From NCBI GenBank assembly GCA_947564305.1, contig CANOBT010000059.1:1-30634 (forward strand): 30,634 bases of DNA. Reading direction: 5' to 3'. Source of the DNA: an uncultured Lachnospiraceae bacterium (GTDB lineage: Bacteria > Bacillota_A > Clostridia > Lachnospirales > Lachnospiraceae). Shown piece after piece: positions 1-6,554 of the stretch. Numbering within the stretch: position 1 is the stretch's first letter; each line of letters opens with the position of its first letter. The position numbers were made by a program, and so were the translations under genes. Under the pieces are notes generated by a model. That model was not told the DNA's origin and did not search any database. It worked only from the letters and a program-made list of their open reading frames with translations.

Positions 1-45
1 GTTGCCAGGCATTCCTCCGCCTGGAAATCCACCTCTTTTTGCCAT
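1..45 (-). CDS. ybaB: YbaB/EbfC nucleoid-associated protein, N-terminus only
   Basis: Only the first 15 codons lie in the window; the rest is beyond its left edge. They read MAKRGGFPGGGMPGN, the Gly/Pro-rich, positively charged opening typical of clostridial YbaB/EbfC proteins, which are small dimeric DNA-binding proteins. A GGAGG ribosome site sits inside the last codons of dnaX, with only 2 nt between the dnaX stop and this ATG, so the two are translationally linked. The order dnaX-ybaB (usually followed by recR) is conserved in Firmicutes, and this supports the call more than the short peptide does. Confidence 0.8.
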   Translation of the reverse strand, partial: MAKRGGFPGGGMPGN

Positions 46-47
46 AA

Positions 48-1643
48 CTAATCCTCCACTGTTATTGTCATATTAATTTTCTTTTGTATATCCTCTATAT
101 CAATGAATGTATCTTCAAAGCGCCGTCCCTCTTCTACCTGACGAACTTCCACTTCTACTTTCTTTCCAATCTTCTGTTCTATCAAAGATTCCAGCTCTTC
201 TTTGTGGTCTTCCCTGCCCACGACCGAAGCTCCCAGACTGTCCGGTAGAACAATCAGAAGGCGGTTATCACCTCCCAGGCTCAAACGCGCCTTTTTCAAA
301 TAGATACTTGCAGGAGCGGACACGTCTTCTGCAATAGAACGGAAGTTTTTCACCACTTCCTGTACATCTTCAGGGATGGCAAGAGGTACTTCCTTTTTCA
401 CAGCAGAACCAGGATTCACACCATAAACTCCCTGTGGATTCATCCCTGCCGGATAACCGCCCTGATTTCCCTGCGAAGCCGTCGCCAGTCCTTGCTCCAG
501 CTTCTCCTCCAATGCACGAATCCTGTCCAACAGGCTGTCTGTCCCCACTTCCATCGCAGGCGTACACAGCTTAATCAGCGCAACCTCCAGAAGCACTCGC
601 TTTTGCGTGGCGTATCGGAGCTGCTCTGACAATTCCGAAAAAATGCGGATATACCGCAGCAGCAGGTCAGTCTCAATCATCTCCGCCTCTTCTTTAAGCT
701 GCATCATATTTTCCGTAGATACATCCAAAACATCCTCTATCATATCAGAAGTTTTCACCAGAAGCAAGTTCCTTAGATACCATGTGAAATCCGACGCAAG
801 CTGGGTCAGTTCACGGCCCTGCATAACCAGCTCCTCCACGGTATTCAAAACCTTTGGTACATCCCTGCGAAGTACATTGCGCAAAAGCTGGCTGAATACA
901 TCTGTATCCACTGCCCCCAGCACTTCCAGGACATTGTCGTAGGTCAATTTTTGTCCAAGGTAAAATGCAATACATTGGTCCAACAGACTCAAGGCATCAC
1001 GCATGGAACCATCCGCCGCCTTAGCAATATAGCGTATGGCTTTCTCTTCCACTTCCACCTGTTCTTCTGCCATCAAATCCAGCATACGATTAGAAATCGT
1101 CTCAATCGTAATCCGCTTGAAATCATAGTGCTGGCATCGGGACATGATCGTAACCGGAATCTTGTGCACCTCTGTGGTTGCCAAAATAAAGATGACATAT
1201 TCCGGCGGCTCCTCCAACGTTTTCAAAAGTGCATTAAAGGCCCCCGAAGACAGCATATGCACCTCGTCAATAATATAGACTTTGTACCGCCCTTCTGTGG
1301 GCCGGTATGTCACTTCTTCCTTAATCTCACGGATATTATCCACACCATTATTGGATGCCGCATCAATCTCAATCACATTCATGGATGTGCCGGCCATGAT
1401 AGACCGGCACATCTCACATTCTCCGCATGGGCTTCCGTCCACCGGATGTTCACAGTTGACCGCTCTGGCAAATATTTTCGCCACGGTCGTTTTTCCTGTT
1501 CCGCGTGTCCCGCAGAACAAATACGCATGTCCGATACGGTTTGCCTTAATCTGATTCTGTAATGTCGTAATAATATGATCCTGCCCTTTCACATCTCCGA
1601 ATTCAGTTGGGCGGAACTTCCTGTATAATGCCGTATATGACAT
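48..1643 (-). CDS. dnaX: DNA polymerase III subunit gamma/tau
   Basis: Clamp-loader ATPase of the replicative DNA polymerase (531 aa). Visible motifs: Walker A GTRGTGKT at residues 45-52, a zinc-binding cysteine set at C64, C73, C76 and C79, Walker B with DEVH at 126-129, and the SRC motif at 168-170. The AAA+ core fills about the first 370 residues. After a Gly/Asn-rich linker near residue 400, a shorter tau-like C-terminal domain ends in an acidic tail. The start is preceded by AAGAGGTG. It lies 40 nt downstream of pfkA and almost abuts ybaB, so pfkA-dnaX-ybaB is probably one transcription unit. I saw no slippery A-run that clearly indicates programmed gamma production. Confidence 0.97.
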   Translation of the reverse strand: MSYTALYRKFRPTEFGDVKGQDHIITTLQNQIKANRIGHAYLFCGTRGTGKTTVAKIFARAVNCEHPVDGSPCGECEMCRSIMAGTSMNVIEIDAASNNGVDNIREIKEEVTYRPTEGRYKVYIIDEVHMLSSGAFNALLKTLEEPPEYVIFILATTEVHKIPVTIMSRCQHYDFKRITIETISNRMLDLMAEEQVEVEEKAIRYIAKAADGSMRDALSLLDQCIAFYLGQKLTYDNVLEVLGAVDTDVFSQLLRNVLRRDVPKVLNTVEELVMQGRELTQLASDFTWYLRNLLLVKTSDMIEDVLDVSTENMMQLKEEAEMIETDLLLRYIRIFSELSEQLRYATQKRVLLEVALIKLCTPAMEVGTDSLLDRIRALEEKLEQGLATASQGNQGGYPAGMNPQGVYGVNPGSAVKKEVPLAIPEDVQEVVKNFRSIAEDVSAPASIYLKKARLSLGGDNRLLIVLPDSLGASVVGREDHKEELESLIEQKIGKKVEVEVRQVEEGRRFEDTFIDIEDIQKKINMTITVED

Positions 1644-1682
1644 GAATCACACCTCTTGTTCCAAGTATTTTGGTATAAGAAA

Positions 1683-2918
1683 TCATTCTTCTTTCTGATC
1701 TTTTTCAACTTTATCCTTTTTTTTCTTCTTACTTTTGTCTTTACTTTTATCTTTACTTTTTTCCTTACTGGCTTTGTCCTTTTTTTTCTTATCTTTTTTA
1801 TCTTTTTTCTCTTTATCCTTCTTATCCTCAGCCTTCTTATTCGGATTATCGCCGAAACTGATTCCAACCATTCTTGCTTCTTTAATCAGGCTGCAGTCCG
1901 GGTCTACGAATTTCAGCTTGCCTGCTACATCCTCCAGCGGAACCATCACCGTCTCACCCTTACGCATTCCTACCATATAGCCGTACTGTCCGTTGAGAAT
2001 CATATCTGCTGCCTTTGCACCGACTCTTGAAGAAAATACACGGTCATAAGGAACCGGAGAGCCGCCCCTCTGAGTATGGCCTGGAACGGTAATACGCACT
2101 TCCTTGCCTGTCTTGTTCTCAATCTGCTCCGCCAGTTCATATGCAATAGAAGGATATTTCCTGTTTGCTAATTTTTCTTTATATTCTTTCTTGGACAGCG
2201 CTGCATCCTCTTTGGAAATCGCACCTTCGGCAACCGCCAATATGGTAAATGATTTTCCTGCCGCAGAACGTCCCTGGATTACACTTGCAATCTCATCTAT
2301 ATCATAAGGAATCTCCGGAAGCAGAACAATATCTGCACCGCCTGCAATTCCGGCATGCAGAGTCACATGCCCTACCTTGTGCCCCATTACTTCTATAATA
2401 AATACACGGCTGTGGGAAGTTGCTGTCGTATGGATACGGTCAATCGTATCTGTCGCAACATCCACCGCACTCTGGAAACCGAACGTCATCTCTGTTCCCC
2501 ACAGATCATTGTCAATGGTCTTCGGCAGGGTGATTACATTCAATCCCTCTTCGCGCAGCATATTTGCCGTCTTATGAGTTCCGTTTCCGCCCAGGATTAC
2601 CAGGCAGTCCAGGCTTAATTTATGATAGGTGTGCTTCATCGCCGCCACTTTGTCCAACCCATTATTGTCCGGCACGCGCATCAGTTTAAATGGCTGTCTG
2701 GAAGTTCCAAGGATTGTGCCGCCCCTCGTCAAAATCCCGGAAAAATCTCTGGATGTCAGCATCTTAAAATCTGAATAAATAAGACCCTTGTACCCATCTT
2801 GGAATCCATAAATCTCCACATCATCCCTTGCGGAATAAATGCCTTTCACTACTCCGCGCATAGCCGCGTTCAGCGCCTGGCAGTCGCCGCCGCTTGTCAA
2901 CATACCAATCCTTAACAT
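1683..2918 (-). CDS. pfkA: 6-phosphofructokinase with Lys/Asp-rich C-terminal tail
   Basis: Glycolytic phosphofructokinase, 411 aa. The fold is clear from GGDCQALN (residues 10-17), GGNGT (110-114), PKTIDND (132-138) and PGHTQRGGSPVPYDR near residue 280. Donor-site residues are mixed: Gly at the E. coli 104 equivalent (GGNG) is the ATP-type residue, whereas Lys in PKTIDND is the residue usually seen in PPi enzymes. The Asp before that Gly is Asn, and the usual MGR motif reads MGH (178-180). ATP use is the more likely reading but is not proven. From about residue 360 a 52-residue tail is almost only Lys, Asp, Glu and Ser; it lies outside the catalytic fold and the frame is continuous into it. 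AGGAG is placed 8 nt before the ATG. Confidence 0.93.
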   Translation of the reverse strand: MLRIGMLTSGGDCQALNAAMRGVVKGIYSARDDVEIYGFQDGYKGLIYSDFKMLTSRDFSGILTRGGTILGTSRQPFKLMRVPDNNGLDKVAAMKHTYHKLSLDCLVILGGNGTHKTANMLREEGLNVITLPKTIDNDLWGTEMTFGFQSAVDVATDTIDRIHTTATSHSRVFIIEVMGHKVGHVTLHAGIAGGADIVLLPEIPYDIDEIASVIQGRSAAGKSFTILAVAEGAISKEDAALSKKEYKEKLANRKYPSIAYELAEQIENKTGKEVRITVPGHTQRGGSPVPYDRVFSSRVGAKAADMILNGQYGYMVGMRKGETVMVPLEDVAGKLKFVDPDCSLIKEARMVGISFGDNPNKKAEDKKDKEKKDKKDKKKKDKASKEKSKDKSKDKSKKKKKDKVEKDQKEE

Positions 2919-3008
2919 ATATCTTTCTCCTCTCCTTGTTTTGTATTATTTTATCACACATTTTCATAAAAACATAGATTTTGTTTGGGAAAAAAATACA
3001 GAATATAA

Positions 3009-3042
3009 ATAAGCCTGCCTTTAGCAGTTCAGGCAGACTTAT
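3009..3042 (-). terminator. Intrinsic terminator after sipL
   Basis: A 12-bp stem (3009-3020 with 3031-3042, one G-U pair) with a 10-nt loop lies just downstream of the sipL stop on the minus strand and is followed by ATTTATATT. It separates sipL from pfkA. Confidence 0.7.
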
Positions 3043-3050
3043 CTGTTTTC

Positions 3051-4610
3051 TTATAATATACTCATATTTTCCTTAAATATCAGCAATTTATCCCCCGCCT
3101 TTACTTTCTCGGATTCAAGTCCGTTCATCTCCCGGATACTTTCTTCGGTGGTCATGTATTTTTTCGCAAGGTCCCACAAATCGTCTCCGCTTTTAACAAT
3201 ATAACCTACAATCCCCGGACGTTTTTCCATTTCTTCCATAGATAAGGGCTCAGGTTCCACACTTGTGATTACCTGCATGAACACCGGCTTACGCATGAAT
3301 GTGTCAAATGCCAGAACTGCCTTCACTTCCACGGCCTCGCTCCCCGCCAGGTTCACGGAAAGCTGTTCTACATGGTATGCCAGGTTGTACCGTACATCCT
3401 CCGTAATCCCCGGACATTCCAGGAGCCAGCTAAATGGCACCATTCCCTGCCAGCTTCCAAACGGCATATCGTCATCCGCCCGCAGATACAGGAAGGACAG
3501 ATGTAAAATCCCTTCAATCTGAATTCCTTCTTCGGTCTGCTCCAGATGTTCCAGCTGCACATTCCCTTCACTGTGGCAGATCTGCAGCACATCATCCTTC
3601 AGTTCCGGAAGCGAAAGCCTCTCGGAAACTTTACATTTGGAGTGATTCTGGATCAAAAGCTCCTCATAAACCGCCTCCCTTGTATCAAAGCGGCAGTTCT
3701 GCTCCAGAGAATACAAGTCCTCCAGCAGTTCTAATTCTTCTTCCTGATAAATGTTCATCCGCAGGACCAACGTTCCTTCAATCCCCAGCACTCTCATCTC
3801 TCCGTCTTCATCCAGACGGACGTCCATCAACGTGTCATCCAGGCTGTTCTGCACATGATAATACATTTCCTCGGTGACACCGCTGCACTCAATCCTCCCT
3901 TCGTATGGAACACTTGCTTCCAGCCAGTCAGTCTTGCCCTCATCTGATAAGTACATGCAGAATACCAAAAGTTCCCCGCTCAGCCGCAGTTCATCCTGTC
4001 CCATGCGTATTTCCAGTTTGCGGCTGCTGATATTGCTGAGAAGGAGCTGTCCGACGCTCTCCTTAGTGCCCGGCAGCGTGATTTCCTCCTTGATTCGATA
4101 TGTATCTCTTTTTGTGGTATGAAGCTCCAACAGATTAACCCGGCGTTTTTTCTTGTAGATTTCAATCGGAGCCTCCACGTCAATGACGGTATCCTCATCC
4201 TCCAGCTTCTCCCTGCCAATTTCCATTTCCACCATGGCACGGATACTAAGTTTACGGGAGTGGATCAATGTAGAAGTAAATTCCACCCGGATATTCTGGA
4301 TAAAATACTCCGTCATTTCCCCGCCGTCCATGTAAACCATTTCCTCAAACGGCAGTTTTCCTTCCAGCGCCGCCGGCTGCGGTTCCGCCGTGTCTGTGAT
4401 GTACAAAATCTGGTAGTACAATTTCCCTGAAATCCGCAGATAATTCTCTGTCAGGCGGATTTCCTCCACCTTCGCCGCACCGGTCCCCTGGATAATCTGT
4501 TTTACATCATCTTTCGTGTCCGGAACATTCAATTCCTCGTCCAGATAAAACTGGTCAAACGTCCGCTTGCCCTCCTGAGTATAATGTATCTGCTTTTGAA
4601 TCAATTCCAT
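3051..4610 (-). CDS. sipL: SipL-like spore coat/cortex morphogenesis protein (SPOCS repeats + LysM)
   Basis: 519 aa, no signal peptide or membrane segment. Three copies of a similar motif mark repeated SPOCS (DUF3794) modules: PDTKDDVKQIIQ near residue 30, PGTKESVGQLLLS near 180 and PELKDDVLQICHSEG near 340. A single LysM domain occupies residues 469-513 (GYIVKSGDDLWDLAKKYM onwards). This architecture and length match Clostridioides difficile SipL, the SpoIVA-interacting protein whose C-terminal LysM binds SpoIVA on the forespore during coat assembly. Start supported by GGAGGGG 6 nt upstream. It lies 85 nt downstream of a PrcB-like lipoprotein gene whose upstream region resembles a SigE promoter, which fits mother-cell expression. 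The role is inferred by family; it indicates a spore-forming host. Confidence 0.85.
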   Translation of the reverse strand: MELIQKQIHYTQEGKRTFDQFYLDEELNVPDTKDDVKQIIQGTGAAKVEEIRLTENYLRISGKLYYQILYITDTAEPQPAALEGKLPFEEMVYMDGGEMTEYFIQNIRVEFTSTLIHSRKLSIRAMVEMEIGREKLEDEDTVIDVEAPIEIYKKKRRVNLLELHTTKRDTYRIKEEITLPGTKESVGQLLLSNISSRKLEIRMGQDELRLSGELLVFCMYLSDEGKTDWLEASVPYEGRIECSGVTEEMYYHVQNSLDDTLMDVRLDEDGEMRVLGIEGTLVLRMNIYQEEELELLEDLYSLEQNCRFDTREAVYEELLIQNHSKCKVSERLSLPELKDDVLQICHSEGNVQLEHLEQTEEGIQIEGILHLSFLYLRADDDMPFGSWQGMVPFSWLLECPGITEDVRYNLAYHVEQLSVNLAGSEAVEVKAVLAFDTFMRKPVFMQVITSVEPEPLSMEEMEKRPGIVGYIVKSGDDLWDLAKKYMTTEESIREMNGLESEKVKAGDKLLIFKENMSIL

Positions 4611-4695
4611 GCACTGCCCCTCCGATTTTGCTTTTTTTGCTCCTGAAAATATTGCCTCCAGTCAAAATGAAATTCCACTGTTTTCATTTCCGGGT

Positions 4696-5145
4696 TTAAT
4701 CAAACACCACTGTTTTATCAATTGCTTCCAACATTACTACCACATAGGGAAAGGTCGTAATGTCTTTTGTCTCTTCTCCCTTTTCCGGCCCAAGCAGATT
4801 GGTATGGAAATAGACTGCATTTTCAGTCTCATAAAGTCCAATCACCTCCACACTGTAACCTGTTTTTAACTGCGCACCGTACCCCTCTGCTATATAAAGC
4901 TTCCCTTGATCGGTATAGGTCAGCCGAAATGGTATATGTTGATTTTCTGCAATCTGTCCCTTCAATTCCTCCGGCACATCATCCTTGTTCAGCACCGTAA
5001 ATTCCAAATCCCGCAGTTTCTGCGTCTTCTGCGGCCGCGATATACAGCCTGTGAGCACAAGCAGCAGCAGGAATGCCATCAGGTATACCCGAAGGGCATT
5101 CCTTAACACATGTCCCTTTGGGACGGACGGACTTAACCGCTTCAT
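4696..5145 (-). CDS. PrcB-like lipoprotein
   Basis: 149 aa with a basic N-terminus, a hydrophobic stretch (about residues 18-33) and a lipobox LTGC ending in C34, so a lipid-anchored exported protein is expected. The mature part contains LYIAEGYGAQLKTGYSVEV followed by LYETENAVYFHTNLLGP, resembling the C-terminal domain of the PrcB family (known from the Treponema dentilisin protease complex). No catalytic residues are recognisable and no protease gene is adjacent. GAGGGGC precedes the ATG by about 7 nt. It is directly upstream of sipL on the same strand and probably co-transcribed, which would make it a candidate sporulation-linked lipoprotein. The family call is moderate; the role is unknown. 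Confidence 0.65.
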   Translation of the reverse strand: MKRLSPSVPKGHVLRNALRVYLMAFLLLLVLTGCISRPQKTQKLRDLEFTVLNKDDVPEELKGQIAENQHIPFRLTYTDQGKLYIAEGYGAQLKTGYSVEVIGLYETENAVYFHTNLLGPEKGEETKDITTFPYVVVMLEAIDKTVVFD

Positions 5146-5173
5146 ATACGCCCCTCACACCTATTCTCTCTAT

Positions 5174-5202
5174 AACATATTGAATAAGGGAGGAAAATAT
5201 GA
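5174..5202 (-). promoter_or_regulatory. Possible SigE-type promoter for the lipoprotein-sipL pair
   Basis: On the minus strand TCATATT (5202-5196) matches the SigE -35 consensus kmATATT exactly. After a 14-nt spacer, AATATGTT (5181-5174) matches CATACAnT at the A, T, A and final T positions. It lies 29 nt upstream of the lipoprotein ATG. The -10 match is partial. Confidence 0.35.
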
Positions 5203-5215
5203 GTCTATTTTTTTC

Positions 5216-5244
5216 TTGCATCTCGCCACCGGATATGCTATATT
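5216..5244 (+). promoter_or_regulatory. Promoter of antisense RNA 1
   Basis: TTGCAT (5216-5221), 17-bp spacer, TATATT (5239-5244) with TG one base upstream of the -10 (extended -10). No plus-strand coding sequence follows closely; the short transcript it drives ends at the hairpin at 5297-5330. Confidence 0.65.
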
Positions 5245-5250
5245 AGACAC

Positions 5251-5334
5251 AGAAGAAACAACCGCCCACAAGGGGTTGGCCATTTAGGATAGGATTACCA
5301 CCCGCAACTAGCCAAAGTTTTTAGGGTGGTTTTT
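5251..5334 (+). ncRNA. Antisense RNA 1, candidate antitoxin of a type I locus
   Basis: Predicted transcript of about 84 nt from the promoter at 5216-5244 to an intrinsic terminator (stem 5297-5303 with 5324-5330, inner AACT/AGTT pairing, then TTTTT). It is complementary to the 3' untranslated part of the mRNA for the 31-aa peptide on the opposite strand and stops just before that gene's stop codon. Convergent overlap at the 3' end is the usual arrangement of type I antitoxins of Gram-positive bacteria (TxpA/RatA, BsrG/SR4). Existence is inferred from promoter and terminator only. Confidence 0.6.
5258..5279 (-). terminator. Likely terminator of mini-toxin 1 mRNA
   Basis: On the minus strand CCAACC and GGTTG flank a short GC-rich loop and are followed by TTTCTT. 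The stem is only 5 bp plus a possible two-pair extension. The antisense terminator hairpin (5297-5330) could also slow transcription in this direction. Confidence 0.4.
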
Positions 5335-5344
5335 CTATGTATAG

Positions 5345-5440
5345 CTACTTACAAAATGTAAAAATGAATGTAAGCAACGCCAAAAGGAATATGCCAAAAG
5401 TCAGCAAATCCTTAAAATCAAAATTATTCTGATTTTTCAT
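5345..5440 (-). CDS. 31-aa hydrophobic peptide, candidate type I toxin
   Basis: A 31-codon frame that starts MKNQNNFDFKDLLTFG, continues as a Leu/Phe/Ile-rich membrane segment (residues 12-29) and ends Cys-Lys-stop. GGGGGTGAT lies 3 nt before the ATG. Size, one transmembrane helix, charged ends and the antisense RNA fit the holin-like/TxpA-like membrane toxins of type I systems, although the sequence is not the usual MTxYE form seen at 9305. It has its own promoter (5504-5532) and sits alone between the lipoprotein and plsC. Toxicity is inferred; it could instead be a small membrane regulator. Confidence 0.65.
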   Translation of the reverse strand: MKNQNNFDFKDLLTFGIFLLALLTFIFTFCK

Positions 5441-5503
5441 AGCATCACCCCCATTCTCCAAGAATGAGGCCAACACACCCCGCAACACGGTTGTTCTTTA
5501 CTT

Positions 5504-5532
5504 ATCATAACATATCATGCTGCTTCTCTCAA
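5504..5532 (-). promoter_or_regulatory. Promoter of mini-toxin 1
   Basis: Minus strand TTGAGA (5532-5527), 17-bp spacer, TATGAT (5509-5504) with TG one base upstream of the -10. Predicted start near 5497 gives a leader of about 57 nt that begins with the inverted-repeat arm. Confidence 0.65.
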
Positions 5533-5606
5533 CTATTACCCCCCATTTCCCCTGAAATTTAGGTTATATTCGTATTTTCAATATCCCTCTTACACTTCAT
5601 TTCATC

Positions 5607-5635
5607 TTGCTATTTCCCGCTATTTATGATAGTCT
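5607..5635 (+). promoter_or_regulatory. Probable plsC promoter
   Basis: TTGCTA (5607-5612), 17-bp spacer, TAGTCT (5630-5635) with an extended TGA just before it. The resulting leader of about 75 nt contains a 7-bp hairpin (AGAACTG with CAGTTCT, about 5647-5677). Confidence 0.45.
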
Positions 5636-5717
5636 AAACCCAGAGTACAGAACTGTAAATTTCTACCTCTGCAGTTCTAAAATGCCATATTCTCCAAAGG
5701 AAAAGAGGTTATTACCA

Positions 5718-6452
5718 ATGATTCGTTTTATCTGTGTCGCCGTATTTTTAATTCTGTATCTGATTCTCTCCATTCCTGTTTTTTTCATAGAATGGCTGAT
5801 AGGAAAGTTTAACCGTGAAATGCGGGATTACAGCTCCCTTCGGATTGTCCAGTGGGGTTTCAAAGTCATTTTAAAAATTACAGGCGTAGAAACCACGGTC
5901 ATTGGTGAGGAAAATATTCCTGACGAGCCTGTCCTTTTTGTAGGAAACCATCGCAGTTTCTTTGATATTCTGCTGACATATTCCCGGTGCAGGCGTCTGA
6001 CCGGATATGTTGCCAAAAAGGAAATGGAACATATTCCCCTTCTCTGCACATGGATGCATTTTGTATACTGCCTGTTCCTGGACCGTGAGAATCCAAGAGA
6101 AGGATTGAAAACAATCCTCCAGGCCATTGATTATATAAAAGAAGGAATATCCATCTGTATTTTCCCGGAAGGAACCCGGAACAAAGGTGAAGAACTGAGT
6201 ATGCTGCCGTTCAGGGACGGCGCATTCAAGATTGCAACCCGCACCAACTGTGCCATCATTCCGATTTCAATGAATAATACAAGCGCCATCTTTGAAAATC
6301 AGTTTCCTAAGATTAAAAAAGTGCATGTTGTGATGGAGTATGGTAAACCCATCTACCCGAATGATCTGCCAAAAGAGGACAAGAAAAAAATCGGCGCCTA
6401 TGTGCAGAATATCATTCAGACAACAATTAATAAAAATGCGGAAATAGTGTAA
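5718..6452 (+). CDS. plsC: 1-acyl-sn-glycerol-3-phosphate acyltransferase
   Basis: Acylates lysophosphatidic acid to phosphatidic acid at the membrane. The 244-aa protein has an N-terminal hydrophobic segment (residues 2-28), catalytic motif I NHRSFFD (77-83, His78 and Asp83), motif III FPEGTRN (149-155) and the PIS region near 182. I chose the ATG at 5718 because AAGAGG lies about 10 nt upstream and the hydrophobic segment follows at once; an in-frame ATG at 5607 overlaps the putative promoter and has no ribosome site. It stands alone between mini-locus 1 and the nicotinate phosphoribosyltransferase gene. Confidence 0.9.
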   Translation: MIRFICVAVFLILYLILSIPVFFIEWLIGKFNREMRDYSSLRIVQWGFKVILKITGVETTVIGEENIPDEPVLFVGNHRSFFDILLTYSRCRRLTGYVAKKEMEHIPLLCTWMHFVYCLFLDRENPREGLKTILQAIDYIKEGISICIFPEGTRNKGEELSMLPFRDGAFKIATRTNCAIIPISMNNTSAIFENQFPKIKKVHVVMEYGKPIYPNDLPKEDKKKIGAYVQNIIQTTINKNAEIV

Positions 6453-6476
6453 AGTATAAATAAAGTGTGGTATAAT
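6448..6476 (+). promoter_or_regulatory. Extended -10 promoter for nicotinate phosphoribosyltransferase
   Basis: A perfect extended -10 (TGGTATAAT, -10 at 6471-6476) lies just after the plsC stop. The -35 is poor (TGTAAA, 6448-6453). Predicted start is near 6483, directly before the long hairpin at 6488-6533. Confidence 0.5.
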
Positions 6477-6487
6477 GATGCAAAAAT

Positions 6488-6533
6488 GCAGCAATCCAGA
6501 ACAACAGTCCCGTCTGTTGTTCTGGATTGCTGC
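6488..6533 (+). promoter_or_regulatory. Perfect 20-bp hairpin in the pncB leader
   Basis: Left arm 6488-6507 and right arm 6514-6533 are exact reverse complements (GCAGCAATCC... / ...GGATTGCTGC) around the 6-nt loop TCCCGT. On the plus strand it is followed by GAAAAAAC, not by a T-run, so it is not an obvious terminator for plsC; read on the minus strand it is followed by ATTTTTGC. It sits about 5 nt after the predicted start and 22 nt before the ATG. It may stabilise the mRNA or be regulatory. Confidence 0.6.
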
Positions 6534-6554
6534 GAAAAAACAAAGGAGAGAATT

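Larger units (their letters stand above)
5253..5498. repeat. Outer inverted repeat of mini-locus 1
   Basis: Left arm 5253-5281 and right arm 5468-5498 are imperfect inverted copies: both contain AAGAA(A)CAACCG at the outer end and GGGG(TG)..TTGGCC at the inner end. The 5' part of the antisense RNA and the leader of the peptide mRNA therefore resemble each other, and the mRNA 3' end can pair with its own leader. Confidence 0.7.

Noticed and set aside
1683..1840. Frameshift as cause of the Lys-rich PFK tail
   Set aside because: The frame runs without break from the conserved fold into the tail and ends at a stop 40 nt before dnaX; both Lys codons and interspersed Asp/Glu codons are regular.
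1656..2030. Very hydrophobic plus-strand frame opposite the end of pfkA
   Set aside because: It is the complement of Lys codons (AAA/AAG read as TTT/CTT, Phe/Leu), not a real membrane protein.
1683..2918. PPi-dependent phosphofructokinase
   Set aside because: Lys in PKTIDND suggests it, but the Gly in GGNG is the ATP-type residue; kept as an open question rather than a call.
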